The notes under the pieces are model-generated. The model was not told the origin of the DNA. It did not search any database and saw nothing but the letters and a program-made list of their open reading frames with translations. Both the position numbers and the translations under genes were made by a program. Positions 15,403 to 24,720 of a stretch of DNA of 64,000 bases are shown piece after piece. Position 1 is the stretch's first letter, and each line of letters begins with the position of its first letter. The DNA is from Myxococcus virescens (lineage in GTDB: Bacteria > Myxococcota > Myxococcia > Myxococcales > Myxococcaceae): assembly GCF_900101905.1 (NCBI RefSeq), contig NZ_FNAJ01000020.1:62001-126000 (forward strand), read 5' to 3'.

Positions 15403-17634
15403 CTACTTGCAGCCCAGCTCGGCCTGCTTCGCGACGACCATCTCCTCCACACCGTCGCCCTTGACGGCGTAGTCCAGCGCCACCGCCATGTCGCCGCAGC
15501 CAGACGCCGCGCGGAAGGCCTCCAGGGCCCTCGAGGAGCAGAAGGCCGCCGCCTTGTTCAGGTTCGGATTGCCCGCGTAGAAGCTGAACCCCAGCTTCCA
15601 CACGCGGCAGGCCCGGCGGCGGTCCTCGCGGTCGGCCCAATGCTTGCCGCGCTGGTACGACTTCTCCGCGATGTCCTGGAGGATGTTGCGCCGGTAGAAG
15701 GACGGCTTGGACTCCGCCAGCTCCAGCATCACCGCCTTGTCCGTGGCCAGCGCCTCGCGGAAGGGCTCCGCGGCCTTCTCCGGATCCTCGGCGGCCAGGT
15801 AGCTCTGGCCCACCTTGAAGAGCTGATCCACGGTGGACATGATCTTCATCAGCTCGTCCGCCTCGGCGTGGTACTGCGCGGCCTCGTAGTTGGCGCGCAG
15901 CTTCTGCATGGTGGCCAGCGCCTCGCTGCCACGGCCACCCCAGTAGTCCAGGAGCGCGGCCTGCATCAGCTTGTTGGGGAAGCGCTTCTTCGCCGCCTCC
16001 ATGACGAAGGTGCGCGGGTCCACGACCCGCTCGTCACCGGCCAGCACCTCCGCCACCGGGCACTCCCACGGCGCCGCGTTGGCGTCCATCTTCTGCCGCG
16101 CGATGAGGAACTTCACGAACATCGGATCCTTCGGCCGCCACTCGTCGCGGCGCAGGCGACCCTCCAGCTTCAGCGTGAAGCCCAGGGGCGGCTGCAGGTC
16201 CTCGCGCGACTTCGACTGGCACCACACCGCCATGTACACCTCGCAGCGAGACACGGCGGCGCTCCACTGCGAGTCACGCAGGTACAGCTTGCAGTCCTCC
16301 TGTGCGCGTTTCGTCACCGCCTCGGCGGCCTCGCGCGCCTTGGCGCGGGCGCGGCGGAAGTACTCGCTCTCCTTCTGGATCTTCCGGAACGACTCCAGGG
16401 CCTCTTCCGGCTTGAGGCGCTGCAGGAGCCGCTCGCCCTGCGAGTAGTACTCGAAGGACTCCTTCTCCAGCTTGATGCGCCGGATGAGCGTGTTCGCCTC
16501 CGGGTGGATGGGGTCCAGGTCCAACGCCTGGGTGCAGACCTCGTGGGCCTTCTCCCAGTTGGGGGCGCCCAGCTCGCTGGAGGCGTAGGAGCGGCACTCG
16601 CTCAGCAGCTCCTGGATCTTCTGCGCCGGATCCATCTGCGCGGCCCCGCCCGGCCCCTGAACGTCCACCGGCTTGGGGTTCAGGATGGAGGACACCATGC
16701 CCACCATCAGCAGCACGCCCACCAGTCCGGCCGCCACCATGATGAGCTTCTTGCGCTTGGCGGCGGGATCCTCGTCCGAGCCCCCACGCGCCGCGCCCGC
16801 CGCGCCCCGGCGCACGGGCACCGCGGAAGGTTCGGGCTCGAAGGTCATCTCCACCACGCCGAACTGGAGCTGATCCCCCGGCTCGAGCGGAACCGGCGTC
16901 TGGTCCAACGGCTCGCCGTTGAGCAGCGTCCCGTTGGCGCTGCCCAGGTCCCGCACCGTCACGCCCGAGCTGGTCGCTTCCAGCTCCGCGTGGCGGCGGC
17001 TCACGGAGTCGTCATCCAGCATGATGCCGGCGGGCGGCTGCCGCCCCACGATCACCTTGCCCTTGAGCGGATACGTCTGGCCGGCCCAGGGACCGACCAT
17101 GCCGCGAAGCACCGGGCCACCCGCCGGCGCCGGACGTGCGCCGCCACCCGGGGCGGGACGTGCCGGACGCGCGGGCCGCTTCGCCAGCGCCGCGCCGGGC
17201 TCGCTCTTCGCCGCGCCGGAGCCCTTCTTGATGCTGGGCATGGCCCGGGTGGCGCGTACACCGCCGCCCTCGTCGCCCACCGGCATGGGCTCATCGCCCC
17301 CCGCCGCGGGCCTGGCCGCCGCGCGCCGGGCCCCAGACCCCCGCACCGCGGCCGCCTTGAGACGCAGCACGTAGTCCCCGAGGAGGACCTCCGACTGCGG
17401 CGTCAGGGCCGTGGGCTCCATGATGCGCTGGCCGTCGACGAACGTGCCGTTGGCGCTGCCCACGTCCTCGATGAAGACGGTGCCGCCTTCGTCGAAGACG
17501 CGCGCGTGCGTCCGCGACACGCCCCCTTCGGTGATGAGGATGTCACTGCCCTGCTGGCGGCCAATCTTCAGCTCGCCCGTGATGGCGAATTCGTTCTCAG
17601 TGCCGTCAGGGTGACGGACGACCAGGGTGGCCAT
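15403..17634 (-). CDS. Twin-FHA, single-membrane-span, TPR-like protein of the Kil cluster
   Basis: A 743-residue protein. FHA1 spans residues 1-93 (GRQQGSD, GVSRTHAR, GSANGTFVDG), a Pro/Ala-rich linker 100-175 follows, FHA2 spans 177-268 (VGRQPPAG, SVSRRHAE, GSANGTLLNG). One transmembrane helix lies at about 296-318. The remaining 420 residues are helical and repeat-like, probably TPR-type, and outside the membrane. Both FHA domains keep the Arg, Ser-Arg-x-His and Asn-Gly residues for phospho-threonine binding. The gene starts seven bases after the FHA-ATPase gene, so it is in the Kil operon and corresponds to the last gene of Kil cluster 1. It may couple phospho-signals on the cytosolic side to the envelope machine; that is inference. 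Confidence 0.85.
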   Translation of the reverse strand: MATLVVRHPDGTENEFAITGELKIGRQQGSDILITEGGVSRTHARVFDEGGTVFIEDVGSANGTFVDGQRIMEPTALTPQSEVLLGDYVLRLKAAAVRGSGARRAAARPAAGGDEPMPVGDEGGGVRATRAMPSIKKGSGAAKSEPGAALAKRPARPARPAPGGGARPAPAGGPVLRGMVGPWAGQTYPLKGKVIVGRQPPAGIMLDDDSVSRRHAELEATSSGVTVRDLGSANGTLLNGEPLDQTPVPLEPGDQLQFGVVEMTFEPEPSAVPVRRGAAGAARGGSDEDPAAKRKKLIMVAAGLVGVLLMVGMVSSILNPKPVDVQGPGGAAQMDPAQKIQELLSECRSYASSELGAPNWEKAHEVCTQALDLDPIHPEANTLIRRIKLEKESFEYYSQGERLLQRLKPEEALESFRKIQKESEYFRRARAKAREAAEAVTKRAQEDCKLYLRDSQWSAAVSRCEVYMAVWCQSKSREDLQPPLGFTLKLEGRLRRDEWRPKDPMFVKFLIARQKMDANAAPWECPVAEVLAGDERVVDPRTFVMEAAKKRFPNKLMQAALLDYWGGRGSEALATMQKLRANYEAAQYHAEADELMKIMSTVDQLFKVGQSYLAAEDPEKAAEPFREALATDKAVMLELAESKPSFYRRNILQDIAEKSYQRGKHWADREDRRRACRVWKLGFSFYAGNPNLNKAAAFCSSRALEAFRAASGCGDMAVALDYAVKGDGVEEMVVAKQAELGCK

Positions 17635-17641
17635 GGGCGCG

Positions 17642-19429
17642 TCAGTCCTCGCGGAAGATGCTCATGTTGACGGGGATGCCCTTACGCTGCAGCTCGTCGT
17701 AGAACTTCGGCACGAAGCCGGAGGCGACGTAGCGGCCACGGACCTTGTGGTCCTCCGTGAAGCCATCCTGCTTGAAATAGAAGATGTCCTGGAGGGTCAC
17801 GATGTCGACCTCCATGCCGGACACCTCGGTGATGTAGCAGATCTTCCGCGTGCCGTCGGAGAAGCGCGTCTGCTGCACGATCATGTGCACCGCGCTGGCG
17901 ATCTGCTCACGGATGGCCTTCACCGGCAGGTCCATGCCGGACATGAGCACCATCGTCTCCAAGCGGGCGATGGCGTCACGCGGTGTATTCGCATGGAGCG
18001 TGGTGAGCGAACCGTCGTGGCCGGTGTTCATGGCCTGGAGCATGTCCAGCGTCTCACCGGAGCGGCACTCACCCACGACGATGCGGTCGGGCCGCATGCG
18101 CAGGCAGTTCTTCACCAGCTCGCGGATGGTGATGGCGCCCTTGCCTTCCAGGTTGGGCGGCCGGCTCTCCAGTTGCACCCAGTGGTCCTGCGGCAGCTGC
18201 AGCTCGGCGGCGTCCTCCACGGTGATGATGCGCTCACCCTCCGGGATGAAGGAGCTGATGATGTTCAGCGTCGTCGTCTTCCCGGAACCGGTGCCGCCGG
18301 AGATGACGATGTTGCGCCGGGCCTTGACGCACATCTCCAGGAACTCGGCCATCTGCGCCGTGACGGTCTTGTACTTGATGAGGTCCGCGATCTTCAGCGA
18401 GTCCTTCTTGAACTTGCGGATGGTGATGCAGGGCCCCTTCAGCGCCAGCGGAGGGATGATGGCGTTGACGCGGCTGCCGTCCTTGAGGCGCGCGTCCACC
18501 AGCGGGCTGGACTCGTCGATGCGGCGGCCAATGGGCGCCACGATGCGTTCGATGACGCCGAGCACCGCCTGGTTGGAGGAGAACGTCTTCTCCGACAGGG
18601 TCAGCTTGCCCTTGCGCTCGATGTAGATCTGGTTGGCGTGGTTCACCATGATCTCGCTGATGTCATCCGACGCGAGGAACGCCTCGAGGGGCCCGAGCCC
18701 CAGCGCCTCGTTGATGACGTCAGTGAGCAGCTCCTCGCGGTCCACGTCCTCCGGAAGCTCTCCGTCCGCTTCCATCTGGTCGATGATGTCGCGGATGGCC
18801 TTCTCGGTGCGGCGCCACAGCTCGTCGTCGCCGAGCCGGTCCATGTCCATGCGGCGCAGATCGAGGTACTCGATGAGCCGGTCATGGATTTCCTTCTGGA
18901 GCCGGGTGTAGCGCTCCTGACGCGGATCCACCTTGCGCTTGTTCTTCGCCAGGGCGGACGCCAGCGACGCCGGCATGCCTTTGGGAGCGGGCGCGGGAGG
19001 CGGCGCTTCTTCTTCCTCCTCCTCGTAGGGCTCCTCGTCTTCGTAAGCCCCTTCCTCGTCCTCGTAGGGCTCCTCGCCCTGCTCGTCGTAGTACTCCTCT
19101 TCGGCCTGACCCGCGCGGGTCATCACCGGGCCCTCGTCCTCGAGCGCCTCCACGTTGAGGATGTAGTCGCCGATGTAGACCTGGTCGGTCGGCTTGAGAA
19201 CCTGGGGCGCGGCAATCTTCTTGCCGTTCACGAACGTGCCATTCGTGGACTTCATGTCCACGATGATGAACTTCCCGTCCTTGGCAACGATTCGCGAGTG
19301 GTACTTGGAGACGTTGCCCTTCGCGAGGATGATGTCATTGCCCGGCAGACGGCCGATGGTGACTTCATTCTTGTGATACTCGCGCTGCTCGGTCCCGCCG
19401 CCCTTTTCCGCGAGGGTGATGAGAAACAT
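17642..19429 (-). CDS. kilF: KilF: FHA-fused TadA/CpaF-type secretion ATPase
   Basis: A 595-residue protein. An FHA domain fills residues 1-95 (IGRLPGND, VSKYHSR, STNGTFVNG). A strongly acidic linker at 105-145 leads to a TadA-type ATPase: Walker A GGTGSGKTT (378-386), Asp box TVEDAAELQL (403-412), Walker B DRIVVGE (448-454) and the His-box region around 471-480. TadA ATPases power pilus assembly or secretion. In M. xanthus the Kil Tad-like machine kills prey on contact, and this gene sits beside the secretin and prepilin peptidase as in Kil cluster 1. The start at 19429 places the FHA domain at the N-terminus. The symbol is from memory of the Kil nomenclature. Confidence 0.88.
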   Translation of the reverse strand: MFLITLAEKGGGTEQREYHKNEVTIGRLPGNDIILAKGNVSKYHSRIVAKDGKFIIVDMKSTNGTFVNGKKIAAPQVLKPTDQVYIGDYILNVEALEDEGPVMTRAGQAEEEYYDEQGEEPYEDEEGAYEDEEPYEEEEEEAPPPAPAPKGMPASLASALAKNKRKVDPRQERYTRLQKEIHDRLIEYLDLRRMDMDRLGDDELWRRTEKAIRDIIDQMEADGELPEDVDREELLTDVINEALGLGPLEAFLASDDISEIMVNHANQIYIERKGKLTLSEKTFSSNQAVLGVIERIVAPIGRRIDESSPLVDARLKDGSRVNAIIPPLALKGPCITIRKFKKDSLKIADLIKYKTVTAQMAEFLEMCVKARRNIVISGGTGSGKTTTLNIISSFIPEGERIITVEDAAELQLPQDHWVQLESRPPNLEGKGAITIRELVKNCLRMRPDRIVVGECRSGETLDMLQAMNTGHDGSLTTLHANTPRDAIARLETMVLMSGMDLPVKAIREQIASAVHMIVQQTRFSDGTRKICYITEVSGMEVDIVTLQDIFYFKQDGFTEDHKVRGRYVASGFVPKFYDELQRKGIPVNMSIFRED

Positions 19430-19592
19430 GGGGACGGATGCTAGCAAGCCCCCCTTCGTCCTCAAAGCGTGAGAACCGGGTTGAATGCTTGCCCGCAAGG
19501 CAACGGGCCGGCAACCGCCCCCGGAAGGGAAGAAGCCGGCCCGTGCCGTGGGCCCGGAAGGCCCGTCTGAAACGGCGCCCGGGGCGCCCGCC
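19430..19592 (-). other. Hairpin-rich gap inside the Kil operon
   Basis: This 163-base gap separates the secretin stop from the ATPase start. It holds a GGCGCC self-complementary hairpin followed by GTTTC (about 19571-19590), a GGGCC/GGCCC hairpin (about 19550-19570) and a perfect 10-bp stem (19503-19512 with 19535-19544). It may be a partial terminator, an RNA processing site, or may separate two transcription units. Confidence 0.5.
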
Positions 19593-21041
19593 TCAGTCGA
19601 AGATGTTGAAGTTCACCTCGGACCGGGCCTGCTTGTAGCGGCTCTTCACGTCCTCGATGATGGTGCGGACCTTGTCGGAGTCCGGGTTGACGATGCGCGG
19701 GGTGACGAAGATGACCAGCTCGCGCTTGGTGGAGTCGAAACCACGGCTCTTGAAGAGCTCACCGATAATCGGGATGTGACCCAGGCCGGGGAGCTTCGAC
19801 ACGGACTTCTGCTCGTCGTGGCTGAACACGCCGGACAGGACGATGGTCTCACCATGGCGCACGGTGACGTTCGTCTTCACCTTGCGGGTCCGGAAGCCGG
19901 GGATGGAGGACGAACCACCGAAGGACACCGCCACGGAGGTGTCGATTTCAGAGGCCTCCGCCTCGATCTCCGTCTGGATGTTGCCGTTGCGGTCCGCAGT
20001 GGGGCGCAGGTTCAGGATGACGCCGTACTTCTTGAACTCCACCGTGAACTGGTTGTTCGTGATGAGCGGGATGGGAACCTCGCCACCGGCGAGGAACTCC
20101 GCCTTCTCACCGCTGGCGCACACCAGCTTGGGCTGCGCGAGCAGACGGCCGTAACCGTCGTTGCCCTGGAAGCCGAAGGAGAAGTCCGAGTTCGCGTTGA
20201 GCGTGAGCGTGGACACGCCCGAGCCAAAGGTGCCCGGGAAGAGCTCCTGGGAGATGCTGGCGATGGCCGTCGCCGTACCCGTGATGTCCGTCGGGTAGCG
20301 GATGCCGTAGCGGTCGCGGCTGTTGCGGCGGATTTCGACGAACTGGACCTCGGAGAGGATCATCCGCTTGATGCCGACGACGAGGAGGTTCTCCACCTTC
20401 TCACCGATGGCCTTGGTGATGAGCTCCGCCTTCTGGAGGTCCTGCTGGCTCTCCACGGAGCCCTCCAGGAAGATGGTGGCGCCCACCACGTTGGCCTGGA
20501 CGTTCTTCAGGCCCGCCTTCTGGAAGGCCGCGTTGAGGTTCTGGGCCACCAGCTTCTTGGCGTTGGGGGCAATCTTCACGAACGACTTCACGTTCGGGTA
20601 GAGGCCCACCACCTGCTCGATGCGGTCGGCGTCCTGCGTGGTGTAGGCCTGACCGTCCAGGTAGATGCGATCACCCACCATGCGGACGGAGACGCCTTCA
20701 ATCTCACCCAGCAGGCGCTTGATTTCGGAGATGACCTCGTTGGGGTCCTGCTTGCGAACCGCCACCAGGTAGCTGACGCGCTGGCCCGAGGACTTCCAGA
20801 CGAGCAGCGTCGTCTTGCCTTCAGCCTGACCGGTGATGAGCAGCTGGCCGGAGCCGAGCGTCTTCACCTCGGCGACGCTCGGATCACCGAGCGCCACGCG
20901 GCTGAGACCAGGGATGGTGATCACCTTCTGGGAACCCACGCCGAGGCTGACGGTGGTGCCATCCTGCGCCAGGGCGCTGCCGCCCGCCACCAGTGCGATG
21001 AGGGCGCCTAGCGCCGCGGCATGCGTGATGCGTGTGAACAT
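19593..21041 (-). CDS. kilC: KilC: Tad-type outer-membrane secretin
   Basis: A 482-residue protein with a signal peptide (to about residue 26, GGSALAQ). An N-terminal secretin short domain (GSQKVITIPGLSRVALGDPSVAEV) leads into a BON-like segment (about 100-160), then the secretin core (about 230-450) with EVQFVEIRRNSRDRYG, the gate-region VPIPLITNN and the terminal TVRHGETIVLSGVF and GLGHIPIIGELFKSR motifs. This is the RcpA/CpaC type used by Tad systems. It would form the outer-membrane pore of the Kil machine. The start at 21041 follows AGGGG and opens the signal peptide. It lies 35 bases after the prepilin peptidase gene. Confidence 0.92.
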   Translation of the reverse strand: MFTRITHAAALGALIALVAGGSALAQDGTTVSLGVGSQKVITIPGLSRVALGDPSVAEVKTLGSGQLLITGQAEGKTTLLVWKSSGQRVSYLVAVRKQDPNEVISEIKRLLGEIEGVSVRMVGDRIYLDGQAYTTQDADRIEQVVGLYPNVKSFVKIAPNAKKLVAQNLNAAFQKAGLKNVQANVVGATIFLEGSVESQQDLQKAELITKAIGEKVENLLVVGIKRMILSEVQFVEIRRNSRDRYGIRYPTDITGTATAIASISQELFPGTFGSGVSTLTLNANSDFSFGFQGNDGYGRLLAQPKLVCASGEKAEFLAGGEVPIPLITNNQFTVEFKKYGVILNLRPTADRNGNIQTEIEAEASEIDTSVAVSFGGSSSIPGFRTRKVKTNVTVRHGETIVLSGVFSHDEQKSVSKLPGLGHIPIIGELFKSRGFDSTKRELVIFVTPRIVNPDSDKVRTIIEDVKSRYKQARSEVNFNIFD

Positions 21042-21076
21042 CGTCCGTGTCCCCTCTTCTCTTCCAGAAGTCCGAG

Positions 21077-21616
21077 CTAACCCAACGTTCCGTGCTGCCA
21101 CCACAGCGCCCAGACGGTGCCGAGCGCGATGGCCACTCCATAGGGAATGTGGCGCTGGGGCGCCGGCTGCGCGTCCGCGCTGGCCAAACGCACCCACACC
21201 GCCCACCGGCGCACCACTGCCGCCAGCGTGTCCCAAACCGCGCCTTGCCAGAGCAGTGTCACCACTGCTTGAAGCGCGCCCACCAGTGAGATGAAGGCCG
21301 CGGCCGCGAGCACCGCCGGGAAGCCCAGCACGGCTCCGACCCCGCCCATCAACTTCACGTCGCCCCACCCCATCCGCCCGCGAAGCGCCGCTGGCAGCAG
21401 CATCAACGCGAGCCCTACCCCCGATACCACACCACTGATGAGCCCATGCTCCAGGTCCCCCACCCCTTCGGTGGCCAGGCGCACGCCCAGGCCCACCGCC
21501 ATCAGCGGGTAGGTGACCGCGTCGAGGATCTCGCGGCGAAGCACATCCGTCACCACGGAGATCACGAGGGCCACTCCAAGAACCGTCCACAACGCGATTT
21601 GAACAGGCGTCATCAT
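21077..21616 (-). CDS. kilA: KilA: A24 prepilin peptidase (TadV/CpaA type)
   Basis: A 179-residue integral membrane aspartic protease of the short Tad type without the methyltransferase domain. Asp24 (SVVTDVLRREI) and Asp86 in the GWGD motif (83-86, GWGDVKL) are the two catalytic residues. About six hydrophobic helices are visible. It would process the leader peptides of Kil prepilins, which are not encoded here; in M. xanthus they lie in a second distant cluster. The start at 21616 follows GAAGAGGA; a second ATG is immediately adjacent at 21613. Confidence 0.88.
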   Translation of the reverse strand: MMTPVQIALWTVLGVALVISVVTDVLRREILDAVTYPLMAVGLGVRLATEGVGDLEHGLISGVVSGVGLALMLLPAALRGRMGWGDVKLMGGVGAVLGFPAVLAAAAFISLVGALQAVVTLLWQGAVWDTLAAVVRRWAVWVRLASADAQPAPQRHIPYGVAIALGTVWALWWQHGTLG

Positions 21617-21723
21617 CGCCTGTCCTCTTCGCGGCAGGCGTCCGTTATCAAACCAGGGACGCCTGGAGCCCGTCAATTGGCGAACAACCAGAAGCCCCGC
21701 GGGACGGGGCCTGGGTCACCTCA

Positions 21724-22590
21724 TTATCGGACCAGGAGACGGATTTTCTCGCTGCAGATGAAATACTCGTCCCCGTCCTCGACCTTGCGGCGCTTGATGC
21801 GCTGCTTGTTGAACCAGGTGCCGTTGGACGAGCCCAGGTCTTCGATGATCCAGTCGTCGCCCTCGTGGACGATGACCGCGTGCTCACGGGAGACCTTGCC
21901 GGAGTTGATGACGAAGTCGCAGTGCTTGCCGCGGCCGATGACGAAGCGGTCCTTGACGATCTGCTCCTGATCACCGGACTCGGTCACCAGGTACAGCGCG
22001 CCGACCTCCTCCTCCTCGGCGAGGTCGTCGGCGGGCTCTTCCTCGGCCTCATCGGGGGGCGGCTCCTCGTCCATGAGGCCCGGATCCTCGGCCTCGGGCA
22101 GCGGCTCCTCGTCATCCTCCACCATGTCGTCGGCGGGAGGGGGCGGCTCGCTGTTCTTGCCCTTGATGAGGCGCTCCAGCTCCGCGGCGGTCTCCAGGAC
22201 GCGCTCGGCCACCTCGCGGCGCACCGGGTCATTGTCCAGGCCATTGGCGGAGGCCCGCTCTTCCGGCGTGGCGCGCACGGGAGGACGGGCGGGCGCGGGC
22301 GTGGTCTCTGGCCGGGGCGCGGGCGCCAGCACCGGCGGCGCGGACGGACGCGGCGGCGCGGCGGCAGCGGCCTGCACGGGCTTCACCGGCGCGGCGGCCA
22401 CGGGTGCCACGGCGGCCTCGGAGCGGGACTTCACCTCGAGGAAGCCGTTCAGGCGCGCGAACATGAAGAGCGCCTGGTTGATCAGGGCATCACGATCCGA
22501 GCCCATCTGCTGGGCCATGTCTTCGAACGCCTCCCACAGGTGGTCGGCGATGCCTACCTTGCGGGCAGGACGGGAGTTCTGATCGATCAT
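21724..22590 (-). CDS. FHA protein with RHH-like N-terminus, Kil cluster
   Basis: A 288-residue soluble protein. Residues about 10-55 (VGIADHLWEAFEDMAQQMGSDRDALINQALFMFARLNGF in parts) look like a ribbon-helix-helix or short helical dimerisation unit. A low-complexity region rich in Ala, Pro and then Glu/Asp spans about 60-190. A C-terminal FHA domain (about 195-288) has FVIGRGKHCDFVI, VSREHAVI and GSSNGTWFN with all phospho-threonine-binding residues. It sits between the second lipoprotein gene and the prepilin peptidase gene, so it belongs to the Kil cluster. It may be an adaptor reading kinase activity; no function is proven here. Confidence 0.8.
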   Translation of the reverse strand: MIDQNSRPARKVGIADHLWEAFEDMAQQMGSDRDALINQALFMFARLNGFLEVKSRSEAAVAPVAAAPVKPVQAAAAAPPRPSAPPVLAPAPRPETTPAPARPPVRATPEERASANGLDNDPVRREVAERVLETAAELERLIKGKNSEPPPPADDMVEDDEEPLPEAEDPGLMDEEPPPDEAEEEPADDLAEEEEVGALYLVTESGDQEQIVKDRFVIGRGKHCDFVINSGKVSREHAVIVHEGDDWIIEDLGSSNGTWFNKQRIKRRKVEDGDEYFICSEKIRLLVR

Positions 22591-22653
22591 CGGTCTTGAC
22601 TCGCGTGAACCAGGAGGCCCCGGACGATAGCAGACCCCTCCACTCCCGCCCAG

Positions 22654-24720
22654 TTACTCGAAGGGAACCAGTGCCAATGACTGCGCCCGGTTGTCGGTGA
22701 GCCCCTGAAAGCCGACCTGGAGAATGCCATCCGCCGACGGGTAGGCGATGTAGGCGAACCTCGCGCTGCGGTCCTGGGCGGCCACCACGGGCCCAGGCAG
22801 CGTGTAGAAGGCCAGCTCCGTCCCCGCCCTGACGTCCGGCGTGAAGATGTAGTTACGGATGCCGGAATTCACCGTCACCGCGTAGCGGTCTCCCCGACGC
22901 ACCTCGCGGCCCACCGCCGCCACGCGGATGCGCAGCGGCGGCGGCGGCTGGGGGAACTTCGACAGGTTCGGCACCGGCGGCGTCTGAGGGTTGGCGTCGT
23001 CGTCGAAGTAGAAGGTGTCGGGGTGGAAGAAGTACTCCGTGGGGATGCTGTAGCTCGAGGCCCCCGTCACATCGCGGGACAGGAAGGTGCCCGCCTCGTC
23101 GAAGAGGACGAAGGGCTGGTCTCCACCCGCACGGACTGTGAAGCGCGTCAGGCTGGCGCAGTCCGTCGGAATCTCCTGCGAGTCCGCGATGGCGAAGCGC
23201 ACCCGGGTGGTCCCCGCAACGGGCTCCACCGACGCGATGGGCAGGTCGACGGCGCACACCACATCCGTGCCCTCCAGGACGATGATGTCCCCGGCCCGCG
23301 CCGAAGCGGCCGCGGTGGCCTCGGCCTCGAAGAGCCGCGGGGTGGAGGGCTCCCGAGGCAGGCCACTCAGCCCTGGCAACGCGCCCTGGTAGATGATCCG
23401 GTAGAAGCCGTTTGGAACGGAGCCCTCGTAGAGCACCGTCGACTGGAGCGTCTGGTCCTGGGTCACCGTCACCAGGTCCGTCGTCTCGATGACGAGCGGC
23501 AACTCGTTGCTGTCCAGCAGCGCCACCGTGGAGCGTGCGCTCGCCCCCGACAGGTCGAACTGGCGCAGGTCGCTCGCGGAGAACAACGAGATGTAGCCGT
23601 TGGAGGACGGCATGATTCCCAGGAGCGGCACCGTGAGAGGGGGCGTCGAGCCATCGTCGAGCACGATGCGAAGCGGCGCGTCCGGAATCAGGGCCAGTCC
23701 CGTCGGCAAGCCGCCCGCGGGGAAGATGGGCAGCATCGGCGCACCGCTGAGGTCCCTCGCCGTCTGGCCGGGGGGGGATGACTCGGTGTCCACCGCGAGC
23801 ACTCCGGAGCACTCGCGCGCGGCGGAGCAAGAGGCCTCGTCACGGACGCCGAAGATGTAGCGCCCCGCGTTGATGGCCTCCACGTTGGGGATGGAGATCC
23901 GGGGGTGGCTCACCAGGAGCCGCACCGGCACGTTGCCGAAGCCCTCGGACAAATCCACGGTGGGCGCGGAAGGCTGAAGGCAGTCCGCGACCGGCCCTGA
24001 ATCGGTGACGAGCAGCGTGCGGCCCGACCGGCCCGACGCCTGCCGTGTGGCCACCGCGAACTGGCCCTGGCCCGCCAGCATCGTCATGGACAGGATGGAC
24101 TCACCGGGCTGGAGGCAGAACACCGTCACCGGTTCGGGAATCGGCGCGGGCTCCGCGGCCTGCAGTGCGTCTGGCCCCGGAATCTCCTGCCGCATCACCC
24201 GGGCGCCACCGGTGTCCGCGCCGAAGATGCCGTCGGGGTCCTGGATGGCGTAGTACAGCGTGCTGGGTCCGCCGCTGCCCTCGGCGGGCGATCGCGCCGC
24301 GAAGGCCGTGACGATGCTCGGCGCCTGGAGCCGGGCGACCTGCCGGAGCTGGTCGCGCGCGGACGCCACCACCGAAACCTCCGACGAGCCCGAGCTGCGC
24401 GCGTAGATGTACGGCCCCGGGACGTCGTTGCCTTCCGCGTTGTACGCCACGTCGCGCGTGAGCGCGTCCGGCCGGTCCAGCACGGGGATGGACAGCGCCT
24501 CCAGCGGGTTGGGCGCGGGGACGAAGGTGCGGGGGTTCGATTCCAGGTCGAGCACGCGCAGCTCGTCCCGGTCCGACGACGTGACGAAGACGAGGTTGTT
24601 GGCCAGCGTCACGTCGAAGGTGCCGGACAGGCCAGCGAAGCCCGTCGTCACGTTGGTGGAGGAGCAACTGCCGGACAGGCCGGCGCTCGCGAGGAGCAGA
24701 GCAAGGGTACCGCGCTTCAC
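22654..24720 (-). CDS. Propeller-like lipoprotein, Kil cluster
   Basis: A 688-residue exported lipoprotein. The GTG start overlaps the preceding stop by four bases (GTGA) and follows CCAGGAG; the signal ends in the lipobox LSGSC. The mature protein repeats short strand motifs such as NLVFVTSSDRDELRVLDL and GPYIYARSSGSSEVSVV typical of beta-propeller proteins, then a more divergent C-terminal half. It is in the same operon as the secretin, peptidase and ATPase. An outer-membrane accessory role in the Kil machine is plausible. It is a paralogue-like partner of the upstream gene, both having propeller-type repeats. Confidence 0.75.
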   Translation of the reverse strand: MKRGTLALLLASAGLSGSCSSTNVTTGFAGLSGTFDVTLANNLVFVTSSDRDELRVLDLESNPRTFVPAPNPLEALSIPVLDRPDALTRDVAYNAEGNDVPGPYIYARSSGSSEVSVVASARDQLRQVARLQAPSIVTAFAARSPAEGSGGPSTLYYAIQDPDGIFGADTGGARVMRQEIPGPDALQAAEPAPIPEPVTVFCLQPGESILSMTMLAGQGQFAVATRQASGRSGRTLLVTDSGPVADCLQPSAPTVDLSEGFGNVPVRLLVSHPRISIPNVEAINAGRYIFGVRDEASCSAARECSGVLAVDTESSPPGQTARDLSGAPMLPIFPAGGLPTGLALIPDAPLRIVLDDGSTPPLTVPLLGIMPSSNGYISLFSASDLRQFDLSGASARSTVALLDSNELPLVIETTDLVTVTQDQTLQSTVLYEGSVPNGFYRIIYQGALPGLSGLPREPSTPRLFEAEATAAASARAGDIIVLEGTDVVCAVDLPIASVEPVAGTTRVRFAIADSQEIPTDCASLTRFTVRAGGDQPFVLFDEAGTFLSRDVTGASSYSIPTEYFFHPDTFYFDDDANPQTPPVPNLSKFPQPPPPLRIRVAAVGREVRRGDRYAVTVNSGIRNYIFTPDVRAGTELAFYTLPGPVVAAQDRSARFAYIAYPSADGILQVGFQGLTDNRAQSLALVPFE

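Noticed and set aside
15364-17670. A 768-codon plus-strand open frame, and a similar one at 53367-56165
   Set aside because: Both are antisense to confident genes (the twin-FHA gene and rpoC) and have low-information shadow composition.
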